From Candidatus Pantoea gossypiicola (GTDB lineage: Bacteria > Pseudomonadota > Gammaproteobacteria > Enterobacterales > Enterobacteriaceae): a stretch of DNA of 64,000 nucleotides. The stretch is from assembly GCF_008632075.1 (NCBI RefSeq), contig NZ_VWVM01000001.1, positions 186,001 to 250,000 of the forward strand. Reading direction: 5' to 3'. Position 1 is the stretch's first letter, and each line of letters starts with the position of its first letter. Below, piece after piece: positions 10,601-22,600 of this stretch. The notes below the pieces were generated by a model. The model was not told the origin of the DNA, did no database searches, and worked only from the letters and a program-made list of their open reading frames with translations. A program made the translations under genes and the position numbers.

Positions 10601-13600
10601 TGGTGGTGAGGGTCAGCGTGTGTTCACCGGCCCCCAGGCTGGCGATCACCTCCGGCGTCAGGCTGGCCGTCCAGTTGCCACTGGCATCGACCGTTACCGA
10701 CAGCGGGATGTTGTCATCGCCGACTGTGACGCTGAGGGTCTGGCCCGCAACAGGATTAGACGTGCCCGTGACCAGCTGAACGGAACCCGCTTCACTGATG
10801 TTAATCACGTTATCGCCGAACTGTGTTGCAGCGAAGTTTGCGGAAACTGGTGGGGTCTGGAGTATCTCAACGTCAGCTGTGGCCTGCGCCGGATTTCCGG
10901 CAGCATCTGCCGCGGTGACGACGACCTGCGTCACACCATTGTCGAGGGCATCCAGCGCAAGCGGAGCCAGATTCAGCGTCCAGGTACCGCTGGCATCGGT
11001 GGTGGTAGTGAAAGTCAGATCGCCGACAGTGATGTTCACGACGCTGCCTTCCGGCAGGTTGGTACTGTCACCACTCAGCGTTATCGCACCTTGAGTTTCT
11101 GCCAGATTGAGCAGCGAATCGCCAAACGGCGTATTCAGGGTCAGCGCTGGCAGCGTGTTAAACGCGACATCCAGTGAGGTAGTGGTATCCGTGGTGATAT
11201 TGCCCGCCGCGTCGGTGACCGAAACAGTGATCGCATTAGGGCCGTCTGCCAGCTGCTGCACGTCGGCTGTGGGAATGGTGAGGGTCCAGTTCCCGTCCGC
11301 ATCCGCCGTGGTGGTGTAGCTGACGTTATTCAGCGTCACCGTCACCGGCAGGCCGCCCGTGGTAGTGCCGTTGATGGTGAGATCCTGCAGCGACTCCGCC
11401 AGGTTAAGGGTGTCACCCGCGCTGACCGTAATATCCGCCAGCACAGGCGGTGTGGTGCTGAAACTGACCTCCTGCGTGGCGACCGCCGGGTTACCGGCGA
11501 CATCAATGGCGGTGACGGTAAAGGTTTGCGTGCTGCCCGGCGCGACATTGATGAAGGCCGCAGACGGTACCGTCACCGTCCAGTTACCGTCAGCGTCAAT
11601 CGTGGTGCTGTAGTCAGTACCGTTAAACGATACGGTCACCGGCGTTCCTGCCGCCAGCAGGGTGCTGCCGCCGCTGACCGCCACATCCGCGGTCGCCTCG
11701 GTGGCATTGATCACATCATCACCAGCCACCACGTTCATCGTCAGCGTTGGCTGAACCAGCGGGCTGGCCAGCACGACCAGGCTGGCGCTGGCGCTGGCCG
11801 GATTGCCAGACGTATCCGCTGAGACGACGACCAGCAGCTGATCGCCATCCGGCAGATTGCCCAGATCGGCGGCCGGAACGATCACGGTCCAGCTGCCATC
11901 CGCCGCCACCGTGCCGCTGTACTGAATGGCGTTCAGCGTTACCGTTACCAGCTGGCCTTCCACCAGATTAGTGCTGGTGCCGCCGATGCTTAGATCCTGC
12001 AACGACTCTGCCTGATTAAGGAAGTTATCGTCACTGATTGCCCCGATGGTCAGGGTCGGCAGATTCAGGCTGTCCGCATCACGCGTCAGCGTCTGGGTCG
12101 CCGTGGTCAGGTTACCCGCCGCATCTCTGATCGTCACATCGACCGGATAGCTGCCATCCGCCAGCCCCTGCACGACACCGGCAGGCAGGGTCACCTGCCA
12201 CGTGCCATCAGAGAGTACCCGGGTGGTGTAATCGGTATTCTGGAAACTGACGGTGACCGTCTGTCCGGCATCCGCGACAGAGGCTGTTCCGCTGATAGCG
12301 ACAGCTTCCAGCACCTCAACTGAATTGATGATGTTGTCGCCGCCGATAGGGTTAATGCTTAACGGAGGCGGTGTGAGATCGACCGTGACGGCGCTGGTCA
12401 GCGAACCGCTGTTACCGGCGGCATCGCTGGCGTTGACCACCAGGGTCGTCACACCCTCACCCAGTGCCTGCACCTGCGCTGGCGTTAAGGTCAGCGTCCA
12501 GTTGCCCTGCGCATCGACTGCGGCAGGGTAGTCATTATCGCCCAGCGTCACGCTGACGGTCTGACCCGCGCCCGCAACGCCGGTGCTGCCGCTCAGCGTC
12601 TGACTGACCGTCGTTTCAGCCTGGTTAAGATAGCCATCGCCAAAGGGTGTATTAATGCTGACCGACAGGGCACCGGTTGCGACGGTGATTTCACGCGTCT
12701 CCGTAACCGGATTGCCCGCCGCATCACTGACCGTCACGGTCAGGGTATACGCACCGGCCGGGATCCCTGCCAGGGCACCCGCGGGCAGCGTCAGGCTCCA
12801 GTCGCCATCCTGGGTCACGGTGGTGGTCCAGATCTGGTTGTTAAGGGTAAGAGTGACCTGCTGACCGGCTTCGGCATTACTGCTGCCGCTGAGCACAATC
12901 GGCGCGGTGCTTTCGGCGATATTGACGCTGTTATCGCCCGCAACCGGATCAAGCGACAGGGTCGGTGGCGTCAGATCGACCGTGACGCTGCCCTGGCTGC
13001 TGCCCGAGTTACCCGCCGCATCCTGTACGTTAACGGTGTAGTTAAGCGTCTCTTCCGGCAGATCGACCAGCGCAGAGGCAGGCACGCTGATCTGCCAGTT
13101 GCCATTGCTGTCGACGGTGCCGTTGTAGGTCACGCCGTTGAGAACCACGCTCACCGTCTGGCCGTCCCCTGTCACACCTGTGGTGCCGCTCAGAGTTTGT
13201 GACGTAGTGATGTCGCTGCTGTTAAGCAGACCATCGCCAAAAGCAGAGACGATCTGCGGTGCTGGCAGTGTCGCCAGCACGCTGAGCGCGGCTTCGCTGC
13301 TCAGGGTTGCCCCGCCGCTGTCTGTCGCGGTGACCGTGACGGTATAAGCCCCGTCGGCGAGTGCTGTCAGTGACTCAGCCGGAACAATCACACTCCAGCG
13401 ACCACTGGCCGAGACCTGCGCGGTGTAGCTGATGTTGTTAAACAGCAGCGTGACCAGACTGCCTTCAGGCACATTCGCCGAGGTGCCTGTGACAATCAGC
13501 GGCTGACCCAGCTCCTGCGCATTCAGATAGTTGTCCTGACTGATGGCATCCATCGCCAGGCCAGACGCATTGCTGTTAATGTCAAAGGTGAGATTACTGG

Positions 13601-16600
13601 TGGTGGTGTTGCCCGCCACGTCGCTGACCGCCACGGTGAAACTGGCGCTGCCATCCGCAATCGCCGCCAGCGCACCGGCTGGCACGATCAGGCTCCATGC
13701 TCCGCTCGCCTGCACGGCGGCGCTGTAGACCGTGCCATCAATGGTCACGGTGACCAGCTGGCCCGCTTCGACGTTGGACGTGGAGCCAGTCAGACGTTGA
13801 TCGGTAAGGCGTTCCGCACCATCAACCACATTATTACCGGCAAAGGCATCCAGCGTCAGAGTCGGCAGCGTGCCCGCCTCTACTTTCAGCGCCAGATCGC
13901 GGCTGGTGGTGGTGGCATTGCCTGCTGCGTCGCTGGCGGTCACGGTCAGAGGATAGGTGCCGTTGCCCAGCCCGGTATAAACCGTGGCGGGCAGATCCAG
14001 CGACCAGTTGCCGTTGACGTCTGCTGTGGTGCTCAGGCTGGTGCCGTTGAAGCTGGCCACAATCAGTGCATTGGCTTCACTGCTGCCGGTCAGCGTCAGC
14101 GGCTGCTGACTCTCAGCGGCGTTGATAATGCCATCGGATGGGGTGATGAAGTTCAGTACCGGTGGCAGGGTATCCACCACCAGGCTGCCGTCAGCCTGGC
14201 TGCTGTTGCCTGCCACATCACTGACCACTACGGTGTAAGGCGTGGTGCCCTGTGGCAGCGCAGAGAGCGCCGCTGGCGGAACCGCGACCTGCCAGTTACC
14301 CGCTGCGTCGACCGTGCCGCTGTAGTTAGTGCCGCCCAGCGTGACGATAACCGTCTGGCCGTCACCGGGCACGCCGGTGTTACCGGTGATCACGCCGCCG
14401 CTGACGGCTTCCTCGCCGTTGAGAATGCCGTCATTAAAGGCCACGCCTGGGGTGGCCACCGGCAGTGTGCTGGCCACCACCGTCAGGGTAGCATCGCTGG
14501 TGGCAAGCTGTTGTCCGCTGCCGTCGCTGGCTGTGGCGGTAATCGTCTGCGCGCCATCGGACGCGCCGTTAAAGGTGCCTGCCGGTAAGGTCAGGCTCCA
14601 GCTTCCATCGGCCGCCACGCTGGTGCTGGCTGTGGTGCCGTTGGCAAGCACGGTAATAATGCTGCCATCAGGCAGGCCGTTGGTGCTGCCGCTGACCACA
14701 ACGGTACCGCCCAGCTCCTGGGCATTGAGGTAGTTGTCGTCGCTGATCGGTGCCAGCGCGATCGAGGGCAGCGTGTTGTCCACGCTGAAGTTAAGCGGAC
14801 TGCTGGCACTGTTGCCGACGGCGTTGATCACGCTGACGTTCAGCGTCTGACTGCCCTCGCCCAGTTCCGCCAGTGCGCCCGCAGGCAGCGTAATGCTCCA
14901 GTTCCCGCTGGCCCCGACCACGCCACTGTAGTCGGTGCCATTCAGGGAGATGATCACCTGCTGCCCTGCCTCAACATTACTGCTGCTGCCCCGCACCGTA
15001 ATCGGCTGTAACTGTTCGGCGGCCGTGACGATACCGTCACCGGCAAAGGTGCTGCTATCGACGGTCAGCACAGGCTGCACGTCCGGTGAAGTTGCCACAT
15101 TCAGATCAACCACCTGGCTGCTCTGGTTGCCGTTAGCATTGATTTCAGTAACGGTGAGCGGATTCGTGCCCGGAGGCAGAGCCGCCAGATCATTAGCATC
15201 GATTTGCAGCGTCCACTGCCCATTCACGCCGACGGTGGTGCTGTAGAGCTGGTCATTAAGCTGGACCGTGACAATGTCGCCGTTCTGACCGCTGCCGCTG
15301 ACAACCAGCGGCTCCGCCAGTTCAGCGGTGCTCAGCGCGTTGTCACCGCTGACCGGCGCGACCACCAGCGGAGGCGACGTGGTGGCAACCGTCAGCGCAC
15401 TGTTCTGGCTGCTGCTGTTGCCCGCCGCGTCGGTGACGGTGACCACCACCGGATAGCTGCTGCCGTTGGTCAGACCGGCAAGCGCAGCAGGCGGTACGGC
15501 CAGCGCCCAGTTTCCGTCAGCATCAACCGTGCCGGTGTAGGTGACGCCATTCAGCGTCACACTGACGCGGTCGCCTTCACTGCCTGCGCCGCTGAAGCTG
15601 AAACCAGCAGCCTGCTCAGCGATGTTCAGCACGCCATCGCCAGCGGGCGCATTAATGCTGAAGTCGGGTGCGGTGGTATCCACGGTGACCGGCAATGGCG
15701 TGGTGGCAACGTTGCCACTGATGCTGGTCACGGTCACGTTAAGATCGTAACGGCCATCAGTCAGCTGCTGCAGATCGGCAGCGGGCACGGTGGCGGTCCA
15801 GCTGCCATCCGCGGCAACCGTGGCGCTGTAGGTCTCACCATTCAGCACAAGGCTGACGCTGTTGCCCGGGGCGACGGTGCCGCTGACGATCAGATCGGTC
15901 GCTGTTTCAGCCGCATTGATAATGCCGTCGGTGGCAATCGGGTTAACGGTCAGCACCGGTACCCCGGTATCCACCGTTAGCGGTTCACTGATGCTGGTGC
16001 TGTTACCCGCGACATCGCTCACCGTCACGGTAACGGGATTGCTGCCCTGCGCCAGTGCCTGTAGCGCATCTGGCGGCAGCGTGACGCTCCAGTCACCATT
16101 TCCCGCTACCGTTGCCGGATAGCTGATGCCGCCCAGGGTCACGCTGACGGCCTGGCCTGGCTGGACGGAGCCGGTCAGCGTCTGCGCTGTGCTGGCTTCC
16201 TCAGTGTTAAGAATGCCGTCAGTGAAAGGCGTGTTGATTTGGGGTTCTGCCAGCGGCGTCGTTGCCACCAGCAGCGTCTGGCTGGTCAGTACATCCCCTG
16301 AGGAGACGGTAACGGTAGTGTTACCCTGCGCCAGGTTCGCCAGGTCGGCGGCTGGCACGGTCAGGGTCCAGCTACCGGTTTCATCGGTTGTGGTGGTGTA
16401 CAGCGTGCCGCCAGGCACCAGCGTCACGCTGATCGGGCTGTTCACCGGCAGGTTTGCAGAACCGCCGCTAAGGATCAGATCGCTCTGCGCATCCAGCACG
16501 TTGAGTGCGTTGTCGTCACTGATCGGGGCAATCGACAGCGACGGCACGTTGGTCGCGATCACGGTGAACTGCCCCTCGGCAGGCAGCGCCGGATTTCCGG

Positions 16601-19600
16601 CCACGTCGGTAATCGCCACGGTAAAGGTTTTATCGCCTGCGGCACCCAGCGATCCGGCGGGCAGCGTCACACTCCAGCTTCCGTTTGCCTGCACTACACC
16701 GTCGTAAGACTGACCGTTAATGGTCAGTAATACCGGCTGACCGGCCGGTACGCCAGTGACGCTACCGGTGACCAGAATGTCAGTGAGCTGTTCCGCACTG
16801 TCGACCAGATTGTCGCCGGTCACAGGATCAATGGTCAGCGCCGGTGACGTTGCCGCCAGCACCGTGACACTGGAGGCGACGGTGGAGCTGTTGCCGTAAG
16901 CGTCGCTGATTACCACGTCAACCGGGTAGAGAGCGTCTCCCAGCTGACTGATGATGGCGGCGGGTACCGTCACGCTCCATGCACCATTGGTGTCAACCGT
17001 GGCGGTGTAAGTCTCACCATTGAAAGTGACGGCCACCGTGTCGCCCTGTGTCCCCCCGCGCCCGTCGATGGTGAGATCCTGCGTGTGTTCAGCGATGTTG
17101 ATATAACCATCACTGCCCGGCGTCGAGACCTCCAGCAGTGGCGGCGTGGTCGCGAAAATCAGTGAACTGCTGGCTGGCGTGGTATTGCCATCCGCGTCCG
17201 TCGCGACAACCGAGACCACCTGAGTACCATTGGGCACCCCCGCCAGGTCGGCAGCCGGAACGGTTACACTCCAGTTGCCACCCTGCGCCACTACGGCGCT
17301 GTAGGTCAGGTTATTCAGCGTGACGCGAATGATGTCACCTTCGTCGCCGGTTCCGCTGACAATCAGCGGCTGCTGCGCGTCACTGATGTTGATCACGCCG
17401 TCAGCGTCCAGAGGGTTCAGAGTCAGAGCTGGCGCTTCGGTAGCAACCCGCAGATCGGTATCCTGCGTGCTGCTGTTACCAGCCGGATCGGTCACAGTCA
17501 CGGTGACCGGATAAGTCTGGTTGCTCAGCGTGGCAAGATCGGCAACCGGGACGGATGCACGCCAGTTACCGTTTTCGTCCACGATAGCCGCGTACGTTTT
17601 ACCGTTTAACCCGACCGCTACACTGTCGCCCGCGGTGCCGGTACCGCTGATCAGCAGCGGCTCAGTGAGTTCATTATTGGTCAGAACGCCATCCCCGCCC
17701 GGTGCGGTAACGGTGGCAACCGGCGGCTGCGTGCTGACGGCCAGCGTCTGCGCCTGGGTCGCGATGTTGCCGCTGGCGTCGGTCAGGGTAACCACCAGCG
17801 TATAGCTGCTGCCATCTGACAGCGCCTGCAGCGCCGCTGGCGGCAGATCCACCGTCCAGTTGCCCTGCTCATCCACGGTTGCGCTGTAAATAACGTTGTT
17901 CAGCGAGACCGTTACCTGTTCGCCCGGCAGCGCACCTGAACCGCTGACCGGCACGCCTGCCGCCACTTCCGTGCTGTTAAGGATGCCATCGCCGCCTGCC
18001 ACTTCCGCCACAATCAGGTTCGGTGGCAGCGTGTCGACGCTGAAGTTCAGCGTCTCATCCACGCGGTTGCCCGCCTCATCAATCGCAGTAATGGTCAGGC
18101 CGTTAGCGCCCTGCGGCAGTAAGGCGAGATCCGCGGCAGGCAGCGTCAGGTTCCAGCTGCCGTCGTCATTGACCGTAGTGCTGTAGGTTTTGCCGTTGAG
18201 CTGTACTTCGACCAACTGGCCCGCCACCGCTTTACCGGTGCTGCCACCGATCAGCAGATCGCTGTCCGCTTCGGTCTGATTAAGAATGCCATCGGTAAGC
18301 GCGCTTTCATTCAGCGTGATTTGCGGCAGTGTGGTGGTGACCACATTCAACTGAGCGGAGTCGGTCAGCAGCGCACCACTGGCGTCGGTTGCGGTGACGG
18401 AGATCAGTTTCACACCGTCGGTGATACCATTGAGATCGCCCGTCGGAACGGTGACGCTCCAGAAGCCGTTACTGCCCACCACCGCACTGTAATTGTTGCC
18501 GTTGAAGTTAAGCTGCACCGCCTGGCCCGGATTGACGCCCACCGCCGAGCCGCCGATGATCAGATCGCTGCTCAACTCCTGCAGGTTGAGGAAACCATCA
18601 ACGCTGACAGGCTCGCTGATAGAGATCACACCCGGTTCACCGGCTGCCGGCGCGACGTTGATGTCACGGCTATCGGTGGCTAAGGCACCGGCTACCGACG
18701 TGACGCTGACCGTGATGGCCGTGGTGCCTGCCGCCAGGGCACTGAGCGCCGCAGACGGGATCTGCGCGCTCCAGCTGCCGTCCGGGTTGACCAGCGCACT
18801 GTAATTCTGACCGCCCAGGGTAATAGTGACCGTCTGGCCCGCCTCCACATTGCTGGTGCTGCCGGACAGCGTCTGATCGACGGCCTTCTCGCTGTTATCC
18901 ACCAGATCATCACCGGCAAACAGGGCGATCGTGACTGTCGGCGTGCCCGGCTCCGCAGGCGCTTCCACCGCGATCACCCGATCTTCACTTACCGTTACAC
19001 CCGCCTGACTGGTGACCGTGGCCGCGATAGTGGCACTGCCCGTCGCCAGGGCCGCCAGCGCGCTGGCAGGGACGCTCAGGCTCCAGCTGCCATCCGCACC
19101 AACCGTGGCGCTGTAGGTCTGATCGCCCAGCGTGACCGTGACAGTCTGACCCGCCTCAACGTTGGTAGTGGTACCGCTCAATAGCTGGTCGCTGGTTTTC
19201 TCATCGTTACTCAGGACATCATCACCGGCAAACTGATCGATCGTGATCACCGGCTGGCCCGGCTCAGTAACCGGTGGTTCCACGATAATTCCCAGCGTAT
19301 CGCTGACGGTGGTGCCTGCCGCATTGCTGACCGTCACGACCAGCGAGGCCGCGCCCGCCGCCAGCGCACCGAGTGCATCGGCAGGGATAGCGATATTCCA
19401 GCTGCCATCGGCCCCGACCGTACCACTGTAGTTCTGGCCGCCCAGCGTCACCGTGACAATCTGTCCCGCTTCGACATTGGTCGTGCTGCCGGAGACCGCC
19501 TGAGCGTCCAGCTTCTCATCGTTGCTCAGGACGTTGTCATCAGCGAAGGCATTGATGGTTAATGTCGGCGTGCCTGGCGCGGTGCCCGATGCCTCTACGA

Positions 19601-22600
19601 GGAAGTCGCGGGTTTCGCTGACTGGCGTGCCGATCTGATCGTTAACGGTGACGTTCAGGGTCGCACTTCCTGCTGTCAGCGCGGCCAGCGAGCTGGCCGG
19701 AATCGTGACGCTCCAGCTGCCATCTGCGCCAACCGTGGCGGTAAAGGTCTCTCCGTTCAGCGTGACAGTAACCTGCTGCCCCTCAGCGATATTGGTGGTG
19801 GTGCCGCTCAGCAACTGGTCGCTGGCTTTCTCGCTGTTGCTGAGGATGTCATCCCCGGCAAAGGCGTCGATGGTCACAGTGGCCTGACCCGGCTGCGTTG
19901 CCGGAGCTTCGACGGTGATCGGCTGCGCGGCAGTTGCCGTATCGCCCGCCGCATTACTGACCGAAACGGTGAGTGTGGTCGTGCCGGCTGCCAGCGCGTT
20001 GAGCGCAGCTGACGGAACGGTGACGCTCCAGCTGCCATCACCCTGCACGCTGGCACTGTAAGTCTGGCCGCCCAGGGTAACTGTCACCAGCTGTCCGGCT
20101 TCAACATTACTGGTGGTGCCGCTGACCAGCTGATCAACCGCTTTTTCGTCGTTGCTCAAAGCGTTATCGACCGCGAAATCATTCAGGGTCAGGGCCGGTA
20201 CGCCTGGCTCTGTTGTCGGCGCATCCACCGAAATATCGCGGGTTTCGCTGGTGGTTACGCCAGCGGCGTTACTGACGGTGACGCCAATGGCATTCGAGCC
20301 AGCGGGCAGATTGCCCAGCGCGGCTGCCGGAATAATCACACTCCAGTTTCCACTGCCATCGACAGTGCCCAGGTAAGTCTGCCCCCCCAGGGTGACGGTT
20401 ACCGTCTGGCCCGCTTCGATATTGGTGGTCGTGCCGGAGAGTGTCTGGGCCGTCCCTTTTTCATCGTTGCTGAGAATGTCATCTCCGGCAAACTGACCGA
20501 TGGTCACGGTCGGTTCACCCGGCTGCGTCACTGGCGCTTCCACGCTGATCGGCAGGCTGCCGGTCACGGTGTTGCCGGCAGCATTGCTGACCGAAACCGA
20601 CAGGGTGGTTTCACCTGCCGCCAGTGCGCTCAGGGCTGCTGATGGCAATGTGACGCTCCAGTTGCCCTGCGCGTCCACGCTGCCGCTGTAAGTCTGACCG
20701 CCCAGCGTCACCGTCACCAGCTGGCCGGGTTCGATGTTACTGGTGCTGCCGGTCACCGTCTGGTCGGCGGCTTTCTCCGCGTTACTCAGTTGATTGTCAC
20801 CGGTAAAGTCATCCACTGTGACCGCTGGCGGGCCCGTAACCACTGGCGTATCGACGCTGATGGCGCGGTTTTCGCTGGCCTCAGTGCCAGCCTGATTGGT
20901 GACGACCGCCGAAATGGCAACCGTCCCGGCGGCCAGCGCATTCAGCTGTGCAGGCAACAACGTGATGCTCCAGTTGCCCTGCGCATCAACCAGCGCGCTA
21001 TAGGTCTGGTCGCCCAGCGTGATAGTGACAATCTGCCCGGTTTCGACGTTGGTGGTCGAGCCGCTCAGCAGCTGTTCACCGCTTTTCTCAGCATTGCTGA
21101 GGATGTCATCCCCGGCAAACTGGTCGATGGTGATGACCGGCGTACCCGGCTGCGTCAGCGGTGCCTCTACGGTAAGAGTCAGGCTGCCGCTGGCGGCCGT
21201 TCCCGCCTGATTAGTGACCGTTGCCGTGACGGTGGTAGTGCCGGAGGCCAGCGCGCTCAGTGCCTCGGCAGGCACGGTGATGCTCCAGCTGCCGTCGCCT
21301 GCTACGCTGCCGCTGTAGCTCTGACCGCCCAGCGTGACGGTAACAATCTGACCTGCCTCAACATTGCCGGTGGAGCCGGACAGCGTTTGTGGCGTGGTTT
21401 TTTCGCTGTTATCCAGCAGGTTATCGCCCGCAAACGGATTCAGGCTGATGACCGGCGTCGCAGGCGTGCCGGGATCGGCAGCGGCGACGGTTATCGGCAG
21501 GCTGCCGGTGGCCGCCGTGCCTGCGGCATTAGTGACGCTGACGCCGATGGTGGTGGTGCCTGCCGCGAGTCCTGCCAGCGCCGCAGCCGGAATCGCAACG
21601 CTCCAGCTGCCATCCGCACCCACGGTGCCATTGTAGGTCTGGCCACCCAGCGTGACGGTAACAATCTGGCCTGCCTCAACATTGCTGGTGGAGCCGGATA
21701 CCGTTTGTGGCGTGGTTTTTTCGCTGTTATCCAGCAGGTTGTCGCCCGCAAACGGGTTCAGGCTGATAGCTGGCGTCGCAGGCGTGCCAGGATCGGCGGC
21801 GGTGACGGTTATCGGCAGGCTGCCGGTGGCCGCCGTGCCTGCTGTGTTAGTGACGCTGACATCGATGGTGGTGGTGCCAGCAGCAAGTCCCGCCAGCGCC
21901 GCTGCCGGGATCGTAACGCTCCAGCTGCCGTCCGCACCTACGGTGGCGTTGTAGGTCTGGCCGCCCAGCGTAACAGTGACAATCTGTCCCGCTTCAACAT
22001 TGCTGGTGGTGCCGCTCAGCACCTGATCGGTGGCTTTTTCTGCGTTATCCAGTACATCATCGCCAGCGAATGTATTCAGAGTGATGGCAGGCGTCCCTGG
22101 CGTAACCGGTGTACCGGGATCGGTGCCGCCATCATTGCCGCCGCCGTTACCACCCCCCCCGCCGCCGCCGATGCCCACGGCCAGCCCGGCTAAGCCGAGC
22201 ACACCCAGACCGCCCGCTGTAATCACGCCCATTGAGGTGTTGGTGTTATCCGCCAGGAGCAGCGGCTCTACGCTGTCGAGTGATTCATAGGTGGGCGTAA
22301 CCGAACTGGAGGCGAGTTCAGCACCTTCGGCAGTCTGCGGGAAGAGCGCATGTTCCGGTGGATTGACCCCATCATCGAACACCAGTTCGCTGTGCTGACC
22401 ATCGGCGTCGTCGAGGAAGAATTTCTGATAGCGTACCGTGCTGCCGTCACGCATTTTCAGCACCAGATCGTTACCCTGGCGCTCGAACTGCGTCACCATG
22501 TCGCGCGTGCCGCTGATGCGCACAACGCTGGGTTCGGTGAGGTTAATGGATTGTGACGAACCGCCAGCGGTCTGTGAGAGGAGTGTGCCGTTTTCGCGCG

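Noticed and set aside
20790-22193. 467-codon open frame on the plus strand opposite the adhesin repeats
   Set aside because: It is the antisense of repetitive, GC-rich coding DNA with low stop frequency. The product has no recognisable domain, and the same happens opposite many repeats (for example 4707-5486 and 13797-14588).
22205-22235. LapG-type protease site (TAAG) in the adhesin N-terminus
   Set aside because: The sequence near residues 139-143 reads ITAGG, not TAAG or PAAG, and no lapD/lapG genes are in the window.
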